From the NCBI RefSeq assembly GCF_000213175.1, contig NW_009799102.1:276178-340177 (forward strand): a DNA stretch of 64,000 nucleotides, read 5' to 3'. The notes below the pieces were generated by a model that saw only the letters and a list, made by a program, of their open reading frames with translations, was not told the origin of the DNA and made no database searches. The translations under genes were made by a program, and so were the position numbers. The first letter of the stretch is position 1. Each line of letters opens with the position of its first letter. This stretch comes from Neurospora tetrasperma FGSC 2508. Its lineage: Eukaryota; Ascomycota; Sordariomycetes; Sordariales; Sordariaceae. Positions 1 through 10,814 of this stretch are shown here, in pieces.

Positions 1-792
1 CAGGACAAATAGCTTACTTCCCTACCTACCGCGCCCTCTCGCACGTTCTTCTCCCGCCTGTTTCCCGCGCTGGGTCCTCTTCTCTCTGGGATACCCTTCG
101 CCGCTTGATTATCTCTCCCCTTCTTCACATGTGGGTCTCCCTCCTCTGGACGAGCAACTTCCTTTCCCGCCTGTTGAAACTACGCTTTTTGGAGTCTCCG
201 CTTGAAAGAGCGGCAAGGGAGCAGAATGATAGGACGCCTGGGAAGGGGAGGGCGGAAAGGGAAAGGGGACGGATGTATTTCTATAGTGAGGAGGATGAGT
301 TGGTGGGGTATAGAGATGTGGAGGCGCATATGGAGGGGGCGAGGAGGGGGGCTAAGGGGGTTAGAGGAGAAAAGTTTGCGGGGACGGGACATGTTGGGCA
401 TGCGAGGGGGGAGGAGAATGCGGGGAGGTATTGGAGTTGTGTGAGGGGGTTTTGGGAGGGGGAGGGGTGGATGTGAGGTTGCGGGGCGTGATGGTGAGGG
501 GGATAGGGGTTGCGAGGATGAGTACGTGGGCGGGTGAGGAGATGGCTGCTCCTGGTTTGAAGATCAAGACGGGAGGATAGAACCGAACTAGAGAGTAAAT
601 TCACCATAAAGATCTTCACAGAAGCATCTGGACCAGAATTCAAGGTAATCAACCACCACAAGATGTCCATTACAGGACGTAATCAATGAAATTGACGAGA
701 CCTAAAATGCAAATGCCGGTTATCGTACCATGGACGTCCACTAAGCTCGGCCGTCACATGTAGGTGAATACCTAGGTAGTAGGTGGAAACCG
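1..792. other. Intergenic, no gene recognised
   Basis: The stretch holds a strongly strand-biased G/A-rich block around 200-560. Several open frames overlap there on both strands, but their products are low-complexity (Arg/Gly or Pro/Ser rich) and none resembles a protein family. They are best explained by the lack of stop codons in biased DNA. Confidence 0.6.
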
Positions 793-2841
793 TTACTGCT
801 GCTCTGCCAACTCGTACTCCTCCGCCTTAACTTTGAAACCCCAATGACCGTCTCCTCCCTTCGTATAAACCACGAGTTGCTCGTGCTCGACGTCCCACTC
901 GTGAGCGAACCCCTTCAGTCTTGATACCGAAGCATTGTCCTCAGCCTCTCGTAAGATATGCAGAAGACTCCGGGCGCTTTCATCCGAACAATGGGCCACG
1001 GCATTCATGAGCTCCAGTGGGCTCATTGAATACCCCCTATCAAGCTTCCAGAAACCCCAATGCATAAAAATAACAAGCAAAATGCCAACGATATGTGTGA
1101 TCATAGCCGCATGGTAACAGAGCTGTGCCCGCTCTTTGTTCGCCAACCACTGGCGCTCGGTTCTTTCCCCAATAAATGGGACGTATTGGGTCTCGTTGGT
1201 ATTCACGGCCACGATTACCGACACCCTCACTGCCAACTGCCGGTACATGTCGAGGATATCGTCCATGGGCGACAAAAAATCCAAATCGCATGGGTGTTCC
1301 CGGGTACTGCTAGACTGGATATCGGGCCTCCGGGCGTAAGCGGCTGCGATATGGCTTTGATAGCCCATACCGAAAGCGTCATCCTCATAGTGCCACCAAT
1401 ACTTGTCACGCATGGCGCCAAATCTGGTGCCATACAGACTTTGGCCCAACTTGGTAAATAGCTCCAAACAGCCTTCATATAGATTGGGTTGGCGCGGCAG
1501 AGGCAAGAAAGAACTGCCCAGGAAATCCTGGTAGTGGGAGAACATCAAGTCGTCCATGCTGCGGAACTTATTAGCCTCATTCATCTCTCAAGGCCAATGT
1601 GCGGTAGGGGTTGATTTTGATAGAACGTTGGACACATACGCTGTATTAGTGACAACCGTTGTAAATGTAATCGAGTTCCCCGTTATGTTGAACCGATATT
1701 GGACGATCGACGGCTCCAGCGCGCAGAAGTGGGTAACATAGTTCCCGGTACAGCCCGTCCCCGGTTTGTATGTAGAGTTTATGGTCAAGAAATGACCGCT
1801 TGGTCCCGTCTGGTTCCTGATACTCGTTGAAAAGAGCTGGACTGATTGCGGGCCGTCGCCTGGGGAAACGGAGTCGAGATTATATGGTCCACCAGCTGAG
1901 ACCGAGCACATTTCTAGCCATCCGAACCCCTACAGCAATGTTAGTTGTTTAATCTTCTCCCACGAGAAGCTTCCATCTTGAATCGTCAAAAAGACTTACA
2001 AGAGTGTCCACCGAGCATTTGTCACAAACGTTAAAGGGGAACTGAACGGCTGTGTTTGCCAAGTACTCCCGGTATGCCGTCATGATGGGGCGATTAATAG
2101 TTAACGCCAAAGGAAACGGAGGCAGGATCTTGGGGGTGATATGGATATTTGCCGTTCCGTTGTAGCTAAGGGCAACATCGTCCTGGTAGAGGAAGTGGGC
2201 CCACAGCCACGCGTTCCCGGGGATTGCGACAACGAAAAGAATAGTCACTGGGGCATTGAAGCATCAGCAAACCAATACACCAAAAGCCGGGAAGAGCTCA
2301 ACTAGATGGAGTAAAGCACATGTAATGGGCACAAATAACTTACACCACGCTACCGAAAGGGACTTTCCACGCCAGATAGCCTTAGCGGCTTCTGCAACGC
2401 TCGTTGTGCTCTCCCAGGCATAATGAACATCGCTAAGCTATATAGGTACCGTATGAGCATGGCAGTTACGTTGGTGTTGAACTTGAAGAAAAGGAAACTT
2501 ACAGGCATGCCTTTGCGCGCGCGCACCCAAAACGACGTCTTGGCTCCCCCTTTAAACCCGAACGTAAGAACGGCCACGCACACCGTGCCAATCCCGGACA
2601 CCAGCATTTGGGGGTCAGCCCAGGAAGACCAGTTCGAGACTGGGTGGCCTATGGCCAGGGAGCGGATGGTCACGTTGCCGGCGAGGCCTAAAAATAAGTC
2701 AGTGTTTGGTTTTGAAATGAGGTACGAATAAAACTGAATCACAAACTCACCAGCAATACCCAGCAGCACTGGGAGAAACAACGACAACCACGGAAGCAGC
2801 CGGACCCTATCGGGAACCCGGCAAGCCCAGGAGAACGGCAT
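793..2841 (-). CDS. Multi-pass membrane protein, unknown function (paralogue A)
   Basis: Six exons read right to left: 2841-2751, 2687-2503, 2437-2344, 2247-2000, 1929-1640 and 1558-793, giving 557 residues in one continuous phase. Splice sites were set by GT..AG signals and by alignment to the paralogue at 8726-10814; the last acceptor shares the string GAGGCTAA and a CGCAG/TGCAG end. Hydrophobic segments lie near residues 15-35, 60-90 and 125-145, and one near the C-terminus runs from ITHIVGILLVIFMHWGFW. Between them is a region with several Cys and N-glycosylation sequons (NQT, NST, NIT), probably exposed outside the cell. The C-terminal side has a GYSMSPLELMNAVAH motif, of a type that recurs near the end of many uncharacterised fungal membrane proteins. 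The start is the first ATG of the hydrophobic N-terminus, after a pyrimidine-rich leader. Function is unknown. Confidence 0.75.
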
Positions 2842-5490
2842 GGTGGTGGTGGTGGTTGGGAGGGGCAGAGAGAAGAGTCGAGAAGAAAAGAGAAGGGGAA
2901 GAGAGAAAGAGAGGAGGGGAAGAGAGAAAAAGAGAAGAGAGATCGGCACAAAAGAAAGAACAAAAGAGGCAAGAAGAAAACAGCACAGCGTTGAAGACTG
3001 GATTGAGACCTGGCAACGGACGGTGTACAAGTGCTCACGAAGGGTAAAGAAGAAAAAAAGAAAAAGAGGACATCTGGGGGGAAGATGGAAATGTGTTGTC
3101 TTTAATACCTGTACACATTAAGGAGTCCGAGTGAATGGGAAAACCCGAGGGAAGTCAAAAGTGTTACGACGCAGCAAGTTCGTATGGAAGCAAGGAAGTG
3201 ATGAGGTACCACTTGGCCACTTTACAGAAGAAGGAAGAGTTGAGTTGAAGAAAGAGAATGAACCTCCGAAATGGACTGCATGGAAGGCTGGAGAGGAGGA
3301 ATTGGAAGGGCGATGGCTGGAAGGGGAAGACTTGAAAGGTGGAATGGGAGAACGTGGATTGGAAGTGCGAAGGCTGAAAGGAGAGTATTGTAAGGCTGGA
3401 AGGTTCTGCATGGAAGGCTGGAGAGGAGGAAGTGGAAGGCGATGGCTGGAAGGGGAGGACTTGAAAGGTGAAATGGGAAGGCTAGAAGGCGACTGCTGGA
3501 TGATGTGGACTAAAAAGGTGAAAGGGTAGAATATGAACTGGATGTAGCAAGTTCGTATGAAGGTAAGGAAGTAATGAGGTACCACTTGGCTACCTTACAG
3601 AAGGAAGAAGAGTTGAGTTGAAGAAGGGGAACGAAGCTCCGAAATGACTGCATGGAAGGCTGGAGAGGAGGGATTTGAAGGGCCGTCGCTGGAAGGGAAG
3701 GACTTGAAAGGTGGAATGGGAAGGCTACTTAGAAGGCGACTGCTCGATAATACCTATGGACTGGAAAGTTGAAAGGGTAGAAAATGAACTGGAAGTACGA
3801 AGGGAAGGGCATTGGCTGGAAGGGGAAGATTTGAAATATGGAATGAGAAGGCTAGAAGGAGACTGCTGGATGATGTGGACTGGGAAGTTGAAAGGGTGGA
3901 ATATGAACTGGAAGTGTGAAGGCTGAAAGGAGAGGGTTGTAAGGCTGGAAGGGGAGAACGGGGTTATCTACCTACGACCTCTGGAAGAAGTTAGGAATAT
4001 GCAGAACTTGACCACACTCGTGAACACAGCAATAAGTCAGTCGTGAATGAGGCGGGTAACGGTATGGCTAGTGCCAGCCGTCGCACAACCCCCTTCTCAA
4101 CCGGCTTCTATCTCCAGACCGTACCTTTATATATAGTCCTTGGAAAAACAATTGACGGGAAAAACCACATCAGTTTCCTCAAAAGCCCAAACCGCGTCCT
4201 GTAGTTATCTGATACCCAGTATTTATTCGAGTAGGGTTAAAACAAAGAAGAAGCTAAATCGGAAATTCTCCAGTCCTCCAGACTTCAAGAAAGATGGTAT
4301 AGCTCTTTATGGCAACAATCCGAGATGGCTGGGACAAGGTAGGATCGTGTCATAGGTTTTGAGTAAGGTCGGTTACACCTATGCTTTCTCCAGTTGAGAG
4401 TGTAGTCCCTTCATGTTGTTAACCCTTACCCATGATCTTGGTCCCGGATTGAGGCTCAACTCCTACCACGTGTCACTCCCATCTATTTATTCCACGCAGG
4501 GAAAGCGGTATGGTATCTTCGCACTAATTTTGAAGTAGAAGTTGGGATCGAAAACCATAAAAGCCCCAAGTTGGACGTAAAGTTGAGATGGAAAGACACA
4601 CCAAAGTTGGGATGGAAATAACCGCACTAATATGTGCCATGGCGACCACTAACTGTTGTGTTTCTCATTCGTGGCTGTCACTTCGCCCAAACAAGACTGG
4701 GGAAAGCAAAGCGTAACGTGCGTTCCAAGCTGTATTAAGCGTCAAAACCCAGCTCCAACTGTGGAATGACTTGATCGGTCACACTTGCAAGCGTGTTTCA
4801 CGTACTGCGGACTGGTGTTGTTCTGTCACGTTTGAAAAGAGAATGGATCCATCGTCGCCGGCTTCATTCTCCTTGAATCTCTGACTTGTTGTTCGTTCTC
4901 GTGGAAAACTCCGCTGGGGATTAGGCAGGAGTTTCTCCATAACCCCCTCGGAGTTTGCGAACGTGCTCCTTCCACTAGATTACACAACAATCACAAGTAT
5001 CAGGCATGGTGTAACTCAGCCAGATCTTCTATTATTCAGGTCATAGAGGTGCTGAGTTTGAGCCGAAACGACGGCAAAAATTGTGTAGGGAATGGGCTTG
5101 GGAAGGCTCAGATTGTGAAGAAACCACAAATGAAAAGACAATAAGAGAAGGAGTGATGTGGCTGTATGCAGAGCGGTACGCCTTTTGAGCTGTCGCGATG
5201 CAATTATAATCGATTATTTAGTACAAGAAAGGCATCCAATCACTTGTTGATACCTAGCACTGGTAGGACAGAAGTTATCTCTTGAAGACATCGAAATAGG
5301 TAGGCGTCAATGAATCTGATCTGGTTACTTATCGGATCTCAATATCGGAGTAGACCTATGTCAATCGACACTGGGCATGAAGAGTGGCAACCAGAGATAG
5401 GCTAAAGATAGCAAGATGAATGGTCAGAAAGCTGTTTTTGAAAAATGAAGTGAAGACCAGGACTTAGTGTCATCACTCCCATACGACGTC
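2842..5490. other. Intergenic spacer with a pyrimidine-rich leader and tandem repeats
   Basis: On the minus strand, 2850-2960 is an almost pure CT tract just upstream of paralogue A's start, as is common in fungal promoters and leaders. The G/A-rich tandem duplication at 3173-3925 is listed separately. From 3960 to 5490 no open frame longer than about 70 codons stands out and no repeat family is recognised. Confidence 0.55.
3173..3925. repeat. Tandem duplication of a ~373-bp unit with internal sub-repeats
   Basis: The stretch starting at 3173 (AGCAAGTTCGTATGGAAGCA) reappears at 3546 in slightly changed form, and the match continues through ACCACTTGGC, GAAGAGTTGAGTTGAAGAA, CTCCGAAATG and GCATGGAAGGCTGGAGAGGA. 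The period is about 373 bp. Inside each copy a shorter unit of roughly 120-150 bp built on GATGGCTGGAAGGGGA, GACTTGAAAGGTGGAATGGG and GGCGACTGCT is itself repeated. The copies differ by substitutions and small indels, so the duplication is not recent. Short open frames through the repeat give Glu/Lys/Trp-rich nonsense and are not taken as genes. Confidence 0.75.
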
Positions 5491-5805
5491 TCACAGAAGC
5501 CAAATAAGAACGAGAACGACCATGCAGGCAAAGATCGACACCACTTGCCCAATGGCGACATGGTAAAATGTCCACTTGATGACTGCCCTCTCTGTTCACG
5601 TGAACGAAACGACGAGTAGTTATCGTAATAACGAAGGCCAAACTGGAGGGCAGGTGTAAGAACGTGAACAACGGGGGTTCGATGTGACCCAACTGCGTAT
5701 TTACAGCCACAAAAATAGCGATATACTGGAGCCAGAGACGTAGCTAGAGCCCACGAGAGATGGGAACCAGCGACCTGCCGTTGTGAGGGTGTCGTTGCGC
5801 GGCGA
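5491..5805 (-). CDS. Possible last two exons of an unrecognised membrane protein
   Basis: Tentative. The minus strand from about 5587 down to a TGA at 5491-5493 encodes a clear transmembrane helix (AVIKWTFYHVAIGQVVSIFA followed by CMVVLVLIWLL). A phase-compatible upstream piece, 5805-5705, reads NDTLTTAGRWFPSLV and SGSSISLFLWL, and can be joined through a GTAAAT donor (5704) and an acceptor ending at 5588, a 117-bp intron. More coding-like pieces lie upstream on the same strand (for example RRRLLWIFSYKLYSRQN near 6170), but I could not build a convincing full model. It may be another member of the membrane families that flank it, or chance. The coordinates give only the part I can argue for. 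Confidence 0.25.
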
Positions 5806-6969
5806 CTAGACGGAGTGGGTATGGTTGGAGTCACGAGACTTGAACGCGAGTCGAGGAAGGAAAACTTCGCAGGCGGGCGAGCAGGCGGAGACGTCGGAGG
5901 TTCTGGCAAGTTAAAAGTTTGACCAAGGAGGAAAGGCGACTTCGGAGAGTGTTGGTGGTTAATTGTGAAGATACCGGAGGCGCTTACGCAAAAACATGGA
6001 AAGCATGGAAACCTGAAGGTCGGGAAGGAGGGCAGGGGCTGGTGTGATTCTTCTTTCCATTCCAAGTACCCAAGCGTTCAGGGGTTGCCGTCTCCGATGA
6101 AGCTTTGGTGGTTCCTTCCCGGTTCTGCCTGGAGTACAACTTGTAGCTGAAAATCCATAGAAGCCGTCTCCGAATGAACGAAGGAGGCACAAAGCCACTT
6201 GGCCTATGAGTGAAGGTTATGCCGTCGCTTCATCCTCAGGATGCGCAATGCAAGCTCTACCCTGCTGGCGAAATGTCTTTTACGTTCTCTTTCAGGTCTA
6301 ACCTGGCTTTGGTCGTGCGAAGCGACCGCGTGTGCACTTGCAAATGCCTTTACTCGGGTCTCAACCATCTAGTTGAGAAACTCCCAAATACAACACCAAA
6401 CAACTTCGAAAGAAGTACAAATTTCAAAGTGATGGTCTGCAATTTCCGTCTTGTCCCGTTCCCTAGTCTTCGCACAGGAAATCGGCCCCGACCACGCGAT
6501 TGCTAACATTCATCAATTCTTTCTGTGCATACTACTTGGTGGTTACTAAAGGATGCAGAAGAATAACAATAGGAAAACGGTCAGCGCCGTCAACATGATG
6601 GGAACAAGTTCATTCTGAGTTCCAACCTTAGCAATCCCTTTACCCAGCCGCCATTGTTCTCGGGTGGCAGCCATGGTATCAGTAATCTTTTTGCAGCTAG
6701 TAGCCGTCAAATATCCAACCATCCATACACATTTTTTCAGCATGGACATCGTATTCTTCTCCGTACCGCATCGTGATACGCCATTCGGCTTGCACCCTTC
6801 TATCGGGCAATTCTTCGGCAACAATGAGGTCAATCTCCGGATGGGGGAGTGGTCCCACTTGCTTCAAGCCTGTCGATTCCGACGAGTAGTGGCGGTGGAG
6901 AGGTCTTTGTTGATAAGGTCGGGCATTTCATCGGTAACAACGGGGTCAAAAATGGCAGGAGGGTCTTGC
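5806..6969 (-). other. Unresolved stretch with coding-like fragments
   Basis: Several minus-strand frames look protein-like without forming a continuous gene. One ends around 6546 with a C-terminal hydrophobic stretch (NELVPIMLTALTVFLLLFFC). Another, around 6690-6860, reads PEIDLIVAEELPDRRVQAEW, and one at about 6860-7010 reads DPPAIFDPVVTDEMPDLINK. They may be exons of one gene, of a decayed gene, or extra exons of the neighbouring secreted protein. A plus-strand frame of 172 codons (6664-7182) also covers the area and cannot be excluded. Confidence 0.3.
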
Positions 6970-7520
6970 CTAGGTCGGGACATAGCGTTCCAACAATTGC
7001 CCATGATCAGTGGCGGCGTCTTCGTTCAGCAATGTGCGGCAGAAGTTTCTCGTCTCGGGGAAGACTACATCTGTTTAGTTATTCAAATGAGGCACGTTAG
7101 TTTACCTGGACATAGTAAGGGTTGGATTCATGTTTTGCGCAAAGTGTCCTGCGAAGCACGAAGATACCAAGACACGACGTAATACGTACTGAAGGAGTAA
7201 TCCCACCCACACTCGAGCCAAACAGCGCCGTCTAGAAGAGCCGCATCGATGATTGCTGACCCCTCGCCGTCTCCCCCCCTACACAAGCATTTGTAGTCGA
7301 AGAAGGTGGAATTGCGGGTGGTGACGACGCAGTACGCGTACTTTCGCTCCTCGTTAACCTCGAATCCGGTCATTTTATTCGCAGTATAAGGCAAGTAAGC
7401 TTTGGTACAGTTGGAGAGGTTGTACTTGGACAAGTCAACTGGGATAGCAACGAGGCCGCCAAGGGCAGCGCCGGTGAGGGCAGCCACGGTAAGGGCAGCC
7501 ACGGTAAGAATAAACTTCAT
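6970..7520 (-). CDS. Secreted CFEM-like small protein
   Basis: Two exons, 7520-7190 and 7070-6970, separated by a 119-bp intron (GTACGT donor, AACAG acceptor, CTAAC branch), give 143 residues. Residues 1-21 form a signal peptide (MKFILTVAALTVAALTGAAL). The core has YKCLC, then a spacer, then AVWLECGWDYSFN and RNFC. This matches the CWC - C - CGxDV - FC spacing of the two CFEM proteins at 58.4-59.8 kb, and the intron interrupts the same place in the same phase. CFEM domains are fungal extracellular eight-Cys modules, some of which bind haem or act at host or surface interfaces. Only six Cys are visible here, so two positions of the usual eight are missing and disulfide pairing or ligand binding may differ. 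The exon-2 choice rests on this alignment; a nearer acceptor would give a 41-bp intron and lose the conserved FC. Confidence 0.65.
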
Positions 7521-8725
7521 GGCTGCAACTTCGAAAATAATGGGGGTTGATGTAAAAGACTCGGGGGCTTTGGTGGTTGAAGTTGGACGGAGGAGGAAAG
7601 AGGGAAGGACCTAGGAAAGTTGGATGGTCCCTGCTATTTAACACTCGTTGTAAACTAGGATATGCAGGTTGTCGCTGGCTTTTTCTGAATTGCATGTATC
7701 GTTCCGCTTCTTGTAATTCTCGGAATAATTGGAGGTCAATGAGAAATAATGCAAGCACAGTCGGGCATGGATATCTTCAGCAGTCGCTTGCAGGATGTGT
7801 GGGACTCACGCTTGCCAGTTCAAATTTATCCAAGGCCATCTTGCATCCCCCTCCTCCCTTATCGTTCTTTCCCTATCGCTTTCCTAACACCGCATGCAGT
7901 CATGCAGTACCTCAATAACCGGGTCAAGACGCAATCTGTGCATTGAAATACTATTGCTTACTATCGCTCATCACTTGGAATCACACCGGCATACCATCGG
8001 CTCAAGATGGTGAATATCCCGGTCCAGCCAAGGGAGTGTTACAGAGTTCAGTCATGAGCCAATAACGACTACCAAATTCCGAGCAGTTTGTTGGCATCAA
8101 GCTTTCTCCCAGCACCCCGAACATTCATTTCGCAGGTCTCATTTCGAGGGGAAGAAATGAACTACACCTGTCCAGAAAGGCATTTGCAACTCACTGAAAT
8201 GGAAAGAGCCCGGAGCTGAAGGATACTACGAACGGGTAAGACTAGTATTTCTGAGCAAGGAAGGAACCGCAACAGGAACGTCACAGTCATGGAGCGAGGT
8301 CGAACCAAGTGGCTTTGTTGGTGGGAAAGGACGTTCAACGGATGATACCTGGAGCTACCCAGTATTTTTCATTTTCGGTCAACACTTTACCACAGAATCA
8401 ACCACCCACACTCACTGACATTGCCTTAAATATAGGTTCTTTTGTTCCTGTGTAGCCAAATCGCTGTCGCTCGCCCACCCGGCAATCCTCACTTCCGACT
8501 TTCTAGCCTCACGTTCAAATCTCAATGATGCCCATGAAACCTGATCAGCCCGTCGTTCTCCTTTTCTTCTTCACTCCTTGAGAGCACTTGTACCGTGTCT
8601 TGCTTCGCTGATCTTGACGAACTTCTTTCTTCGTGTGTCTTTTCCAACTTCTCTTCTTGCTTTTTCCTTTGCCTTTTCCTTCCTCTCTCTTCCCTTTTCT
8701 TTCTTTCGTCCATCCACCGTGCAGG
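7521..8725. other. Intergenic region between divergent genes
   Basis: This is the shared upstream region of the secreted CFEM-like gene (minus) and paralogue B (plus). A pyrimidine-rich leader runs from about 8560 to 8720, just before the start of paralogue B, and resembles the leader of paralogue A. No other gene is supported. Confidence 0.55.
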
Positions 8726-10814
8726 ATGAAGTTCTTTTTCCCTGGTTGGAAGTTGTCTTGGCCCGCCTGGGTCCCCGACTGGCTTCGGCTGTTTCCGTGG
8801 GTGTCCTTTTGCTCCATTTTGGTGGGCATCGCTGGTAAGTTGTTAGTCCAGTCACAAGGAGTCACTCATGCCTTGTTCCACAGCTGACCTCTGGTTTCTT
8901 GTTCACCTTGTAGGCTTCATAGCCAACATCATTCTCCGGGCCAAGGCCGTAGGCCACCCGGTCGCGGAATGGCCGTACCCTCTTGAACCCCAAATGCTCG
9001 TCTCCGGCATCAGCATGATCAGCGTCGCCTCTCTCACCTTTGGGTTCAAAAATGGGGGTATTATTGGCTTCTGGGTTCGCGCACGGAGAGGAATGAGTGT
9101 AAGTTTTTTTTCTTCCTCTTTCAAACAAACAAAGGCGCAACTGCTGACACGGTAAGCATCTATTATTCAGTTGAGCGAAGTTCATTATGTTCGAGAAAGC
9201 ACGACGAGCATGGCTGAAGCCATGAAGGCTGTGAAGCGCGGAAAGGCCCTATGGGTCGCATGGAGTAAGTTACCTACCTAACCAGTATGCACTTTCTTTA
9301 TCCCGTACCTAGATACTTGAGTTTTGGTTACCTGTGCCTTCAATACTGATGCTTTGATGCCCTAGTGTCTATAATCTTTTGTGTGGTGGCATGCGGCAAT
9401 GCTTGGTTCTGGAGTCACTCGATGTACCAGGGAGATGTCACGATTCGTAACAACGGGACGTTAGATGTGCATATCACTCCCGACATCATGTCTTTTCATA
9501 TTTACATCCTATCTTTTCATGTTTACATCATGTCTTTTCATGTTTTCCGCCAAGGTGGTTCGCAAGACCGTCTCGCCCAAGGATTCGATCGGTCAGAACT
9601 CTTAGTCGAATAACTGGTCCTTAGAGACAACGCAAGGGTTCCGCAGATTCTAGAGCATGACGATCGTATCGGACCGTTGAGTGACATGTGCGGACTTGGT
9701 GGGCGAGACATACCACTTCAACCCGACATCACCAGTAGAGGGGGCCCAAGACCTCTTCATCATCGATATTGCCGACAATTCAGGACCAAAAGGTTATTCC
9801 TTGGCCGTGAATACGGCCTTCAAATTGGAGACTGACTGTGCTGGACGATATGTCCACCAGCGATGCTCACTGGCACCGGCCATTGTCCGGTACAACCTGA
9901 ACGTAACTGGCAATGCAACTTTTTACGAACGAGGAAGGAGCGCAGAACTTGTGTAGGTGGCCAAACATCTTTCTCAATCTACCTCCTGCCGCGCATCATG
10001 GTCTTGGATGAGGAAAGAGGCTAACATATTTTGCAGCGAGTACTTCCCCTTGTTCAGCCAGTCGAGGTTTTCTTACGAGTTTTTCCCAAACCTTTTCTTC
10101 TTGCCCCTCGAGCCGCGTCCGTTCCACGTCGTACAACACGACGTACGTCTAGAGATTCTGACAAAGATGGTGCGAGACCTCTATAACACAAAATTTGGCA
10201 CAATTCATCGCCAATGGCACTGGCGGTTTAGTGACGATGTTATCGACATGGGTTCAAGCTATCGAAGCCATATCGCCGCTGGGTACGCTATCAAACCTGA
10301 AATACAGAAACAAGGCGTGCTCCCATGCAGAATGAGTTTTCTGTCTCCGATGACCGACATCATCGAAACATACCAGGAACTGGCCCTGAGGATTTCGGTC
10401 TTGGCGGCGGTCGACACGGGGAAAACCCAACCTGTGCAGTACTGGAGCGAAAAAGCTCAGCGGCAGTGGCTCGATGAAAGGGCACAATTTTGTTTCTTGA
10501 TGGCCCTAGTCACCAGTGCTTCCGCAATCTTCATTGTTATTTTGACTCATTGGGGCTTCTGGGAGCTCCCAAGGGGTTTCACAATGAGCCCCATCGAGCT
10601 GCTTAATTCCGTCGCTCATCGCCCTAACAGCCCCCAAAACATCCTCGGGGTCTTGGCAAAAGCCAAGGACGATGCTTCGGCCTGGAAATTGAAGAAGTTT
10701 GCCTACGAATGGGACGAAATAAACGAGAAGCTGTTTATTTATAGAAAGGGACGGGACGAAAAATGGGGATTTGAAGTTCAGATGGAAGAACACGAGCTAG
10801 AGGAGCAGCTCTAA
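8726..10814 (+). pseudogene. Paralogue B of the multi-pass membrane protein; middle remodelled
   Basis: Exons 8726-8834, 8914-9098 and 9171-9264 match exons 1-3 of paralogue A in length for exons 2 and 3 (185 and 94 bp), in splice phase and in sequence (GHPVAEW, PQMLVSGI, FWVRARRGMS, ESTTSMAEA). Exon 4 begins at 9366 (MSIIFCVVACGNAWFW) and follows A up to HITPDI, after which A's sequence is replaced by three 22-bp repeats and unrelated DNA ending in a stop at 9611-9613. Homology resumes at about 9682 (TCADLVGETYHF) and runs to NVTGNATF, but no donor in the right phase is visible before the last exon (10037-10814), which again matches A well to the end (HWGFWELPRGFTMSPIELLN). The ends look conserved while the centre does not splice cleanly, so I call it a probable pseudogene. 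A real but rearranged gene with unusual introns is the alternative. Confidence 0.6.
9487..9550. repeat. 22-bp direct repeat, three copies
   Basis: Three adjacent copies of a unit close to CATGTCTTTTCATGTTTACA lie exactly where paralogue B stops matching paralogue A. They appear to be part of the remodelling of exon 4. Confidence 0.7.
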
